41,653 nt of DNA from Alphaproteobacteria bacterium. GTDB taxonomy: Bacteria; Pseudomonadota; Alphaproteobacteria; CACIAM-22H2. Shown here piece after piece: positions 32,446 through 41,178 of this stretch. The DNA is taken from the NCBI GenBank assembly GCA_016793045.1, contig JAEUKZ010000002.1:1-41653 (forward strand), read 5' to 3'. A program made the translations under genes and the position numbers. Every line of letters starts with the position of its first letter. Position 1 is the stretch's first letter. The notes beneath the pieces were generated by a model. The model was not told the origin of the DNA and made no database searches. It saw only the letters and a list, made by a program, of their open reading frames with translations.

Positions 32446-33867
32446 GTGAGCACAGGCGGGAATCCGCAGGATCCGTTCGCTGAAGGCCCGGGACCGAACC
32501 AGGAGCCGCAGCGCACGATCATCCGACCGACGCCCGGACGCGCCGCACCGTCGGCGGGCCCGCCCGGTGGCGGGACGGCCGCGCCGGCGGCGCAATCGCC
32601 GCTGCAGCGCCATGTGCAATCGGCGGCGATGGCCGGCCTGCCTGCGGCCGCCGATCCGGCCGATCTCGAGCGCGGATCGAGCAATCCACTGATCGCCGCG
32701 GCGATGCCGCTGCTGGGGTTCGTCGCGCGGCTGCGCAACGTCGCGAGCGGGGTCAATCTCAACGCCATCCGCGAGCGCGTCTACGAAGAGCTTCGCACCT
32801 TCGCGGCCGCCGGGCGCAACGCCGGCCTCGCCCAGGAGCCGCTGCGCGCCGGCCACTACGCGCTGTGCGCGACGGTCGACGACGTCATCATGAACACGCC
32901 GTGGGGCGCCCACGGCGGCTGGAGCAAGCGGACGATGGTGAGCGCCTTCCACGGCGACGTGGAGGGCGGCGAGCGCTTCTTCGGCCATCTCGACCAGATG
33001 CTGCAGGCGCCGGCCGCGAACCGGCCTGTGCTCGAACTGATGTACGCGAGCCTGTCGCTCGGCTTCGAGGGCCGCTACCGGCTGCATCCGCGCGGGCCGG
33101 CCGAACATGCCAAGGTCCGCGAAAATCTCTACAACACCTTGCGCGGACTGCAGGGGGCGACCGAGCGCGAACTGTCGCCGGAATGGCGCGGCGTCAACGC
33201 ACCGGCCCAGGCGCGGCGCAAGGGCGTGCCGATCTGGCTCACCATCGTGGCCGCGATGCTGGTCGCATTTCTCGTCTTCGCGGGATTGCTGATCGCCCTC
33301 GCCGCACGGTCCGACGCGGTCGAAGGCCGGTTCGCGGACCTGCTGCCGATGCGGACCATCGAGCTGCCGCGCGTCGCGCGCCCCGCGCCGCCGCGTCCGG
33401 CGCCGCCGCGCCCGCAGCCGCCGCCCGCCCCCAACCGCTTTCGCCAGCTGCTGGCGCCCGAGATCGCCGCGGGCACCGTCACCGTCGAAGAGGTCGGCCG
33501 CAACGTGCGGATCGCAATCAACTTTGCGGAGATGTTCGCGTCGGGCGACGCCTCGCCGCGCCCGCAGCTCGCCGCCCTGCTGCAGCGCATCGGCGAGGAG
33601 TTGAAGACACCGGAAGGGGCCGGCGCCGTGACGGTCACCGGCCACACCGACAATCTCCCGATCCGCTCGCTGCGCTTCCCGTCGAACCAGGTGCTGTCGC
33701 TCGAGCGCGCCAACAACTCGGCGCGCATCATCACCGGCGTTCTCGGCGATCCCTCGCGGGTGACCGCGCGCGGGCGCGCCGATGCGGAGCCGCTCGCGGA
33801 CAACCGCACGCCCGAAGGGCGCGCGCGCAACCGGCGGATCGAAATCAACCTCGCCCGTCCGGGCTGA
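32446..33867 (+). CDS. tssL: TssL (DotU) inner-membrane protein fused to OmpA peptidoglycan-binding domain
   Basis: A 473-residue protein. An N-terminal flexible tail (1-50) carries PQRTIIRPTPGR. The DotU domain (about 75-255) has CATVDDVIMNTPWG at 141-154, the family's best-conserved spot. One membrane span (IWLTIVAAMLVAFLVFAGLL, about 263-286) is followed by a Pro/Arg-rich linker and a periplasmic OmpA-like domain (about 345-473) with VTGHTDNLPI, LSLERANNSA and GRARNRRIEI, which anchors the complex to peptidoglycan. The start is GTG 32446 with GGGAGG nine bases upstream. The threonine T24 tail may be the substrate of PpkA, as reported for the TssL tail of Agrobacterium. It lies between tssK and tssM as in many systems. 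Confidence 0.94.
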   Translation: MSTGGNPQDPFAEGPGPNQEPQRTIIRPTPGRAAPSAGPPGGGTAAPAAQSPLQRHVQSAAMAGLPAAADPADLERGSSNPLIAAAMPLLGFVARLRNVASGVNLNAIRERVYEELRTFAAAGRNAGLAQEPLRAGHYALCATVDDVIMNTPWGAHGGWSKRTMVSAFHGDVEGGERFFGHLDQMLQAPAANRPVLELMYASLSLGFEGRYRLHPRGPAEHAKVRENLYNTLRGLQGATERELSPEWRGVNAPAQARRKGVPIWLTIVAAMLVAFLVFAGLLIALAARSDAVEGRFADLLPMRTIELPRVARPAPPRPAPPRPQPPPAPNRFRQLLAPEIAAGTVTVEEVGRNVRIAINFAEMFASGDASPRPQLAALLQRIGEELKTPEGAGAVTVTGHTDNLPIRSLRFPSNQVLSLERANNSARIITGVLGDPSRVTARGRADAEPLADNRTPEGRARNRRIEINLARPG

Positions 33868-33911
33868 CGAGCATGATGGGCGGGCGAAGGTCAGGGATGG
33901 GCTGAACGCGC

Positions 33912-36900
33912 ATGCAGCGAATCAAGAACCTGCTCTTGAACCGATGGGTGCTCGCTGTGATCGGCATCGTGCTGATCGGCGTGCTGATCTGGTTCGGCGG
34001 CCCGCTGCTCGCGATCGGCGACATGCGCCCGCTCGACGACGAGCTTGCGCGCATCGTCGCCATCCTCGGCGTCGTCGTCATCGCGGTGCTGCTGGTCCTG
34101 TTCGGCATGCTGCGCGCGCGCAAGACCGAGGAGAAGCTCGTCGAAGGGGTCGTCGGCGGGGGGAAGAAGGACGACAAGGCGGATGCGATCGACGCCGAGC
34201 GTCTGGCGCTGCGCGATCGGCTCACCGCGGCCCTCGCGGACATGCGCAAGGTCAAGGCCGCGGGCGGGGGGCAGTATCTCTACGAGTTTCCCTGGTACAT
34301 CATCATCGGCCCGCCCGGCGCCGGCAAGACGACGGCGCTGCTCAACTCCGGTCTGCGGTTTCCGCTTGCCGAGCGCCACGGCGCCCAGGCGCTCAAGGGC
34401 GTCGGCGGCACGCGCAACTGCGACTGGTGGTTCACCGAGCAGGCGGTGATCATCGACACCGCCGGCCGCTATACCACCCAGGACAGCGACGCCGCGGTCG
34501 ACAAGGCGGGCTGGCGCAACTTCCTGGCGATGCTCAAGGACACGCGCCCGAGCCAGCCGCTCAACGGCACGCTGGTCGTCTTCGGCATCCCGGACATCGT
34601 GGCGCTGAGCGCGGACGAGCGGCGCGCGCACGCACACGCGGTCCGCTCGCGCCTGCTCGAGCTCCAGGAAAGTTTCGGGCTGAGCCCGCCGGTCTATGTC
34701 GTCTTCACCAAGCTCGACATGATCGCGGGGTTCAGCGAGTTCTTCGACGATCTCGACCGCGAGGACCGCGAGCAGGTTCTCGGCGTCACCTTCCCGCTCG
34801 ACCAGCGCGGGACGACGCCGCAGGCGGGCTTCGGCGCCGCCTTCGACCGCCTGCTCGCGCGGCTGCGCACGCGGCTGCTCGACCGCCTGCAGAACGAACG
34901 CGATCTCGCGCGCCGCAATCTGATCTTCGGCTTCCCGGTGCAGTTCGCGTCGTTGCGCTCGGTCGTCTCCGAGCTGCTCAGCGAAGCGTTCGACGAGTCG
35001 CGTTACGCTGCGCCGATCACCGTGCGCGGCGTGTACTTCACGTCGGCGACGCAGCAGGGTGCGCCGATCGACCGGCTTATGGGCGTCGTCGCCTCGAAAT
35101 TCGGCATGGCGCCGCAGGCGCTGCCGCAGCAGGTGGGCAGCGGCCGCGGCTTCTTTCTCCAGAGGCTGTTCGACAACGTCGTCTTCGGCGAGGCCGGGCT
35201 GGTCGGCGCGAACGCGGCGGTCGAGCGGCGGCGACGGCTGGTCCGGCGCCTCTCCTTCGCAGGCATCGCCGTCGCCACGCTCGGCATCTGCGGCCTGTGG
35301 ATCGCGAGCTATCTCCAGAACCGCGCGCTCGTCGACGACGTTGCACTGCGGGTGACACGGCTCGAGCCGCAGATCGCCGCGGCGGTGGCGCTGCCGCTCG
35401 GCAACGGCGACCTCCGTCCGATCCTGCCGATCCTCGCCCAGATCCGCGACCTGCCGACCGGATTCGCCCAACAGGCGAGCGGCGAGGCGGCGGCACTGGG
35501 GTTCGGCCTCTATCAGGGCGACCGGCTCGGCGTTCACACCGCGGCACTCTACCGGCGCGCCCTCGAAACGCTGCTGCTGCCCCGCCTGCTGGTGCGCGTG
35601 CAGTCCAACCTCGTCGCGCGGCTCGGCGATCCGGACTACGCGTTTCTCGCGCTCAAGGCCTATCTCATGCTCGGCGACCCGTCGCGGCTCGACCGCGCCT
35701 ATGTCGCGGCGTGGACGGCGAACGACTGGACCGCGCTGCCGGAGGCCGATCGCACGGCGCTGGCCGCGCATGTCGACGCGCTCACGGCCGAACCGTGGCG
35801 CGAAGTGACGCTCGATGCCGGCCTGATCGAGGACGCACGCCAGCGCATCGCCCAGCTTTCGCCCGCACAGCGCGCGCTCAACGCGCTGACGGCCAGCCCC
35901 GCCACCCGCGCCATCCCCGCCTGGCGAGTCGTCGACAATGCGGGCCCGCAGGCGAGCCAGGTGCTGACCCGCCGCTCCGGCCGGCCGCTGACGGACGGCG
36001 TGTCGGGCCTGTTCACCTTGCGCGGCTACTACAACGTCGTGCTGCCGGCGTTGCCCATCCTGCTTCGCGAGACCGCGAGCGATGCCTGGGTCTTCGGCGA
36101 GACGACGCAGCAGCAGGCCCAGCCCGCGACGCTGCAGCAGGACCTGCTGAACCTCTACATGCAGGCCTACATCCAGCATTGGGAAGGACTGATCGGCGAT
36201 CTCGCCTTCACCCAGTTGACCGAGCCGCGCCAGGCCGCCGAAGTCCTGCTCATCATCTCCGGACCGAACTCGCCTTTCGCGCGGCTGTTCCGCGCGATCG
36301 CGCGCGAGACGCATCTGACCCAGCCGCCGGGCGCCCCGGCGACGCCGTCGGCGGGCGGCGGTGGCGCGGCGGCAACGCCCGCGACCGCGCAGGGCGCCGC
36401 GGGCCTTGCCGGTCGCGCGCTCCAGCTCCTCGGCGGCCAGAACCCGGCACAGGTCGTCGACGACCGCTTCCGCTGGCTGCACGATTTTGTCGGCCCCGAA
36501 GCCGGGCCGTCGCAGATGGCGGACTATCTGCGGCGCGTCGACGCGCTCGGCCAGCAGGCGGGCGCCGCCGCGGTCGGCAGCGGCGGACCAGCCAGCGGCG
36601 CGGGCGTGGCGCAGCTCGCCAACCAGATCGGCATCGAGGCCGGGCGGCTGCCGGAGCAGATCGCGCCGATGGTTCGCAGCCTTGCCGAAGGCAGCGCGCA
36701 GATCGGCGCCAGCGCCGCGCGCCAGCAGCTCGCCCAGGCGTGGACCGCCGACGTGATGACGTTCTGCCAGCGCGCCACGCAGGGCCGCTATCCGTTCGTG
36801 CGCGGCGCTGCCGCCGCCATTCCGCTCGACGATTTCGGGCGGATCTTCGGGCCCGGCCAGCTGATCGACAGCTTCTTCCAGAACAACCTCCGCCCGCATA

Positions 36901-37382
36901 TCGAAACCACCCAACGCCCGTGGCGGCTGACGACGGCGGCGCTCGGCCTGTCCTCCGCCGCGGTCGAGCAGTTCATGCGCGCCGCCGACATCCGCGATGC
37001 GTTCTTCCCGCCGGGCAGCGCGGTGCCGTCGGTGTCGTTCACGATTGCGCCGCTGCAGCCCGGTGACGCGCGCCAGACCACGCTCGAGATCGACGGCCAG
37101 GTCCTGACCTTCGACAATGCCGGCAACATGCCGGCAATGCTGATGCAGTGGCCGCGCGGCGCCGGCATCGCGCGGCTGGCCGCCGACGGCGTCGACGTCT
37201 TCAAGATCGACGGCGCCTGGGCATTCCTGCGGATGTTCGACCGCTCGGGTCCGTCGCGGCGCAGCGACGATCGCTACGACCTCGGCATGGGCGGCGTGCG
37301 CTTTCAGATCCAGGCCCGCAGCGTGCGCAACCCCTTCTCGCTGCGCGCCTCGGTGGACCAGTTCCGATGCGTCCCGCTGTAG
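33912..37382 (+). CDS. tssM: TssM (IcmF) inner-membrane protein
   Basis: A 1156-residue membrane-complex protein that spans the periplasm. Two N-terminal membrane segments (about 11-30 and 46-66) precede a cytoplasmic NTPase-like domain with intact Walker A GPPGAGKT (133-140) and IDTAGRYTTQ. A third span (about 443-465, IAVATLGICGLWIASYL) leads to the large periplasmic region and the IcmF/TssM C-terminal beta domain (around 960-1130; SVSFTIAPLQPGDARQTTLEI, FQIQARSVRNPF). Length is typical. It follows tssL by 44 bases. Its end overlaps tagF by 16 bases. No tssJ lipoprotein gene is seen; the OmpA domain of TssL may provide the cell-wall anchor instead. Confidence 0.95.
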   Translation: MQRIKNLLLNRWVLAVIGIVLIGVLIWFGGPLLAIGDMRPLDDELARIVAILGVVVIAVLLVLFGMLRARKTEEKLVEGVVGGGKKDDKADAIDAERLALRDRLTAALADMRKVKAAGGGQYLYEFPWYIIIGPPGAGKTTALLNSGLRFPLAERHGAQALKGVGGTRNCDWWFTEQAVIIDTAGRYTTQDSDAAVDKAGWRNFLAMLKDTRPSQPLNGTLVVFGIPDIVALSADERRAHAHAVRSRLLELQESFGLSPPVYVVFTKLDMIAGFSEFFDDLDREDREQVLGVTFPLDQRGTTPQAGFGAAFDRLLARLRTRLLDRLQNERDLARRNLIFGFPVQFASLRSVVSELLSEAFDESRYAAPITVRGVYFTSATQQGAPIDRLMGVVASKFGMAPQALPQQVGSGRGFFLQRLFDNVVFGEAGLVGANAAVERRRRLVRRLSFAGIAVATLGICGLWIASYLQNRALVDDVALRVTRLEPQIAAAVALPLGNGDLRPILPILAQIRDLPTGFAQQASGEAAALGFGLYQGDRLGVHTAALYRRALETLLLPRLLVRVQSNLVARLGDPDYAFLALKAYLMLGDPSRLDRAYVAAWTANDWTALPEADRTALAAHVDALTAEPWREVTLDAGLIEDARQRIAQLSPAQRALNALTASPATRAIPAWRVVDNAGPQASQVLTRRSGRPLTDGVSGLFTLRGYYNVVLPALPILLRETASDAWVFGETTQQQAQPATLQQDLLNLYMQAYIQHWEGLIGDLAFTQLTEPRQAAEVLLIISGPNSPFARLFRAIARETHLTQPPGAPATPSAGGGGAAATPATAQGAAGLAGRALQLLGGQNPAQVVDDRFRWLHDFVGPEAGPSQMADYLRRVDALGQQAGAAAVGSGGPASGAGVAQLANQIGIEAGRLPEQIAPMVRSLAEGSAQIGASAARQQLAQAWTADVMTFCQRATQGRYPFVRGAAAAIPLDDFGRIFGPGQLIDSFFQNNLRPHIETTQRPWRLTTAALGLSSAAVEQFMRAADIRDAFFPPGSAVPSVSFTIAPLQPGDARQTTLEIDGQVLTFDNAGNMPAMLMQWPRGAGIARLAADGVDVFKIDGAWAFLRMFDRSGPSRRSDDRYDLGMGGVRFQIQARSVRNPFSLRASVDQFRCVPL

Positions 37383-38119
37383 AGGAGTCGCCGTCGCCGG
37401 CGACGGCCGATGCGGCGGCACAGCCGCCCGTCGGCTATTACGGCAAGCTGCCTGCGCGCGGCGATTTCGTGACGCAGCGTCTCAACGCCGGCTTCGTCGC
37501 CGCATGGGACGAATGGCTGCGCGCTGGCATCGTCGCAAGCCAGTCGACGCTCGGCGACGGCTGGCTCGACGCCTATCTCGCCGCGCCGATCTGGCGCTTC
37601 GTCCTGCCCGCCGCGGCGGCCCGCGGCGTCCCGATGATCGGCGTCGTGATGCCGAGCGTCGATCGCGCCGGCCGCTATTTCCCGCTCACGCTGGCTGCCC
37701 CGCTGCAGGGCGAACCGACGCTCGCGTTGTGCTTCACCGGCGCGAGCTGGCTCGCCGAACTCGAACGGGTCGCATTGCGCGCGCTTGAAGACACGGCCGG
37801 TCTCGACGGCTTCGAAGCTGACGTCGCGGCGATCTCGACGCCGCCCGCAACGCCCGCGCCGGTGCCCGAACCATGCGACGACGGCGGGCTACGCCTCGCA
37901 CTGCCCGCCGGCGCGGGCGATCCGATGGCGCAACTCGCCGCCCACGCGGCGGGCAATGCCTATGCGGGCCAATGCATCTTCTGGTCGCTGGGCGGCGCGC
38001 GCGTGGCGCCGGCCGCCCTACTCTCGCCGACGCTTCCCGCTGCGGCGCGGTTTGCCGAGTTCATCAGCGACGGCGCCGGTCGCGGTCCGATCGAAGATCT
38101 GTTCGGACCCGCGCCATGA
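37367..38119 (+). CDS. tagF: TagF (ImpM) T6SS regulator
   Basis: A 250-residue TagF family protein, a post-translational repressor of T6SS in Pseudomonas and Agrobacterium that binds the FHA protein. The signature GYYGKLPARGDFV sits near residue 23-35, followed by RRLNAGF-like QRLNAGFVAAWDEWLR, PIWRFVLP and VMPSVDRAGRYFPLTL, all expected of the N-terminal domain. The C-terminal half is less conserved. The ATG at 37367 lies inside the end of tssM (16-base overlap), which suggests coupling. The stop overlaps the start of the phosphatase gene as ATGA (38116-38119). The order tssM-tagF-pppA-ppkA groups all the phospho-switch parts. Confidence 0.92.
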   Translation: MRPAVEESPSPATADAAAQPPVGYYGKLPARGDFVTQRLNAGFVAAWDEWLRAGIVASQSTLGDGWLDAYLAAPIWRFVLPAAAARGVPMIGVVMPSVDRAGRYFPLTLAAPLQGEPTLALCFTGASWLAELERVALRALEDTAGLDGFEADVAAISTPPATPAPVPEPCDDGGLRLALPAGAGDPMAQLAAHAAGNAYAGQCIFWSLGGARVAPAALLSPTLPAAARFAEFISDGAGRGPIEDLFGPAP

Positions 38120-38916
38120 CCGACATCCCGACCCGCTCGCCGCGGACCGCGCCGCGTTTCACCACCGTCGGCGCCACGCATACCGGCCTCGTGCGCAGCG
38201 TCAACGAGGACTCCCTGCTCGACCGCGGCGACATCGGGCTCTGGCTCGTCGCCGACGGGGTCGGCGGCGCGGCGGCCGGCGATTGGGCAAGCGCCCAGGT
38301 CGCCGAGGCGTTCCGCGACATGAAGGCCGCCACCGATCCGCCGCAGTTCCTCGCGGAAGTGCGCGCGCGGCTCGACGCCACGAATGCGCGCCTCCATGCC
38401 CGCGCCGACGAAACCGACGGCACACCGGTTGCGACGACGGTCGTCATGCTGCTGGTCCAGGGCTGGCACTATACCTGCCTGTGGATCGGCGACAGCCGCG
38501 CCTATCTGCTGCGCGGCGGCACCTTGACGCAGATCACCCGCGATCACAGCGAGGTGCAGGAGCTGATCGATTCCGGCGCGCTCACGCCCGAGGCGGCCGC
38601 GCGCCACAGCCGGGCCAACGTCATCACCCGCGCGCTCGGGGCGGACTTCATCGCCGATGTCGACCGCGTCTCCGGCCTGGTGCATCCCGGCGACCACTTC
38701 CTGCTCTGCACCGACGGATTGACCAAGATGCTTGCCGACGACGAGATCCGCGCCCTTCTATCAGATCAGGCCCAGTCGAGCATCGCCGGCTCGCTGATCG
38801 CCGCGGCGCTCGCGGCCGGCGGCCACGACAACGTCACGGTCATGTCGGTCCGCTGCGAACCGCACTCCGGCAATGGCGACCAAGCGATGGAGGGCGTGGA
38901 TGGCGGGCGGTCCTGA
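38116..38916 (+). CDS. pppA: PppA PP2C-type protein phosphatase of T6SS
   Basis: A 266-residue PPM/PP2C serine/threonine phosphatase that reverses PpkA phosphorylation. The metal-binding motifs are present in order: GLVRSVNEDS with E31 and D32, LVADGVGG with D47, LWIGDSRAYLL, LLCTDGLTKML and GGHDNVTVM. Length fits the Stp1/PppA group. Its start is fixed by the ATGA overlap with tagF, and it overlaps the ppkA start by 17 bases, so expression of the three is coupled. No membrane segment is seen, so it works in the cytoplasm on TssL, the FHA protein or PpkA itself. Confidence 0.93.
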   Translation: MTDIPTRSPRTAPRFTTVGATHTGLVRSVNEDSLLDRGDIGLWLVADGVGGAAAGDWASAQVAEAFRDMKAATDPPQFLAEVRARLDATNARLHARADETDGTPVATTVVMLLVQGWHYTCLWIGDSRAYLLRGGTLTQITRDHSEVQELIDSGALTPEAAARHSRANVITRALGADFIADVDRVSGLVHPGDHFLLCTDGLTKMLADDEIRALLSDQAQSSIAGSLIAAALAAGGHDNVTVMSVRCEPHSGNGDQAMEGVDGGRS

Positions 38917-41044
38917 GAGCCCCGACGGCCGCGACGATCGCACCTTCGTCCGGCCGCCGTCGGCAAGTCCGGCCGGCGGATCGGGCGCGGGCCGCGGCTT
39001 CCCGCCCGGCAGCCGATTCGGCGAGGGCCAGTCGCACGCGCCGGCCGGCGGTCGCGGCTTCGTGCCGCTTTCGACCGGTTCCGTGCTCAACAACACCCAC
39101 CGCATCGAGGACCTGATCGCACGCGGCGGCATGGGCGAGATCTATCGCGCGACCAATCTCGTCACCGGCGATGTCGTCGCGGTCAAGACCGTCCGACCTG
39201 AATTCGCCGGCGACCCGAAGATCAGCGAGCTGTTCCGTCGCGAGGCGGCGGCGCTGCGCAAGGTCCGCAATCCCGCCGTCGTCTACTACGAAGGCGCCTT
39301 CTTCGACGATTCGGGCCAGCTCTATCTCGTCATGGAGTTCGTCGACGGTCCTTCGCTGGCGACGGCGCTGCAGTCGCGCCGGATCGAGCCGCCCGCCATC
39401 CGCGGGCTGCGCAACCGCCTCGCCGCCGGGCTCGCCGCGGCGCATGCCGAAGGTGTCATTCATCGCGACATTTCGCCGGACAACGTCATCCTGCCGGGCG
39501 GGCGGCTCGAAGATGCCAAGCTGATCGATTTCGGCATCGCCAAGCAGCAGGCGCATGCCGGCGGCACGGTCATCGGCGGCGACTTCGCGGGCAAGTACGC
39601 CTATGTCGCGCCGGAACAGCTCGGGCTCTACGGCGGCAACGTCGACGGCCGCTCCGACATCTACAGCCTCGGGCTCGTCCTCGCCGCCGCGGCGGCAGGC
39701 CGGCCGCTCGAGATGGGAAATTCCCCGGCGACGGCGGTCGAGGCGCGCAAGCGCGTCCCGGATCTCAGCCGCGTCCCCAGCGTGCTGCGCGACGAGTTGG
39801 CGCTGATGCTGCAGCCCGATCCCGCCGACCGGCCCGCTTCGATGGCGCAGCTCCTCGATCAGGCGCGCCAGTCCGGACGGCCGGGCGCCGGACGGCGGCT
39901 CGCGAAGGCCGCCCTCACCCTCGTCATCCTTACGGTCGTCGTTGCCGCGGCCGGCGGCGTCAGCTGGCTCGTCTACGACGCGCTCAATCCGGCGCTGCCG
40001 CAACGCCAGGCCAGCAACCAGACTCCGCCTGCACCTGCACCTGCACCTGCGCCGGTTCCCGTGCCGACGCCGGCGCCGACTCCCACACCGTCTCCGCTGC
40101 CGACGCCGACGCCAACGCCGGCTCCCGAACCGGCACCGGCACCAACGCCGGCCCCGGTCGATCCGACTCCGGCGCCGACCCCGACGCCCGAACCGGCGCC
40201 GGCCCAATCGCCGGAACCACAACCCGTCCCGGCGCCAAAGCCCGACGCCGCGCCGGAGCCCGCGCCCGCCCCGCAGCCGGCTCCACAGCCCGCCGTGGCG
40301 CCGCCCCCCACACCGGCGCCGGCCCCGCCACCGCCGCCTCCCCCGCCACCTGCTCCGGCTCCGCCCGCCCCCGCACCAACCGCGCCGGCGGCCGCACCGG
40401 TCAATCTCGCGGTGCTGCGCGCGCAAATTGCTGCGGTCGTCTCGCGGCAGCCCTGTTCCTGGTTCAACGTCGACCCCAACGAGCAGGGAATACTGACGCT
40501 CGAAGGCTTCCTCGGCCGTCCCAACGATCGGGCGAGCATCGTGGGCGAACTCGAACGCCTCGGCGGCGTGCGACAGGTGATCGATCGCCGCGTTACACCG
40601 AACTGGCCGATCTGCGACCTGATGCAACCGGTCGATCAGATCGACGGGCAAGACCTGCGCGTCCTGCCCGGCCGCGCCGATCGAACCTATGCGGTATCCG
40701 GTGAACCGCTCTCGGTGCGTGTCCTGGTCGCCGACCGGCAGATCGGGCTCGTCGACTCGTTCAAGGTCGTGGTCATCGGGGCGGACGGCACGATCTCCCA
40801 GCCCGCGAGTTGGGCCCAGAACGGCATTACACGGGTGATTCGCCTGACCGAACCGCCCGGCGCGGCCATCCGACGGACGCCGGGGCCGGCCATCATCCTC
40901 GCGCTGTTTTCGCCGCGGCCGCTGTTCACGGTCGGACGGACCCCGGTCGAATCGGCCTCGGCGTTCTTTTCCGCGCTCCGCTTCGCGCTCGCCTCCAATC
41001 CCGGGACGATCGCCGGGTTCGCCACGATCGAGTTCACGCCATGA
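38900..41044 (+). CDS. ppkA: PpkA-type membrane serine/threonine kinase of T6SS
   Basis: A 714-residue transmembrane kinase. The N-tail (1-60) contains DDRTFVRPPSA. The kinase domain (about 65-325) has IARGGMGEIY, K96 in VVAVKTV, HRDISPDN at 188-195 and DFG at 210-212. The usual lysine in the HRDLKPxN loop is serine. One membrane span follows (about 336-358), then a periplasmic Pro/Ala-rich spacer (about 374-500) encoded partly by tandem hexamers, and a C-terminal sensor-like domain (about 505-714; LRAQIAAVVSRQPCSWFNV, PICDLMQPV). In the known switch PpkA senses an envelope signal and phosphorylates a T6SS threonine read by the FHA protein. The ATG at 38900 is preferred to 38873 because GGAGGG lies six bases upstream. 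tssA follows after 134 bases. Confidence 0.92.
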   Translation: MAGGPESPDGRDDRTFVRPPSASPAGGSGAGRGFPPGSRFGEGQSHAPAGGRGFVPLSTGSVLNNTHRIEDLIARGGMGEIYRATNLVTGDVVAVKTVRPEFAGDPKISELFRREAAALRKVRNPAVVYYEGAFFDDSGQLYLVMEFVDGPSLATALQSRRIEPPAIRGLRNRLAAGLAAAHAEGVIHRDISPDNVILPGGRLEDAKLIDFGIAKQQAHAGGTVIGGDFAGKYAYVAPEQLGLYGGNVDGRSDIYSLGLVLAAAAAGRPLEMGNSPATAVEARKRVPDLSRVPSVLRDELALMLQPDPADRPASMAQLLDQARQSGRPGAGRRLAKAALTLVILTVVVAAAGGVSWLVYDALNPALPQRQASNQTPPAPAPAPAPVPVPTPAPTPTPSPLPTPTPTPAPEPAPAPTPAPVDPTPAPTPTPEPAPAQSPEPQPVPAPKPDAAPEPAPAPQPAPQPAVAPPPTPAPAPPPPPPPPPAPAPPAPAPTAPAAAPVNLAVLRAQIAAVVSRQPCSWFNVDPNEQGILTLEGFLGRPNDRASIVGELERLGGVRQVIDRRVTPNWPICDLMQPVDQIDGQDLRVLPGRADRTYAVSGEPLSVRVLVADRQIGLVDSFKVVVIGADGTISQPASWAQNGITRVIRLTEPPGAAIRRTPGPAIILALFSPRPLFTVGRTPVESASAFFSALRFALASNPGTIAGFATIEFTP
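40028..40050 (+). repeat. Tandem CCTGCA hexamers inside ppkA
   Basis: About 3.8 perfect copies of CCTGCA open the region coding for the proline-alanine spacer of PpkA. The whole spacer (to about 40400) is degenerate Pro/Ala/Thr coding DNA. Copy number could vary by slippage in steps of two residues without breaking the frame. Confidence 0.7.
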
Positions 41045-41178
41045 ACGCCCGCTCGGCCGCAGGCACGGGGTCGTGCCCGGAGTCACGCGGCGCAGTTTCT
41101 TCGCGGTCGCGAGGGGGCTATCCTGTGGTTCTATCGGTCCGGTCCGTTGCCTCGCGTCGCCTGGCTCCTTCAAGGTGA

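Noticed and set aside
33891-37421. 1176-codon minus-strand open frame opposite tssM
   Set aside because: Arginine/aspartate-rich shadow of tssM; the plus strand carries clear IcmF motifs and the operon order.
40021-40400. CRISPR-like or satellite array
   Set aside because: The repetition is in-frame Pro/Ala coding sequence without regular repeats and spacers.
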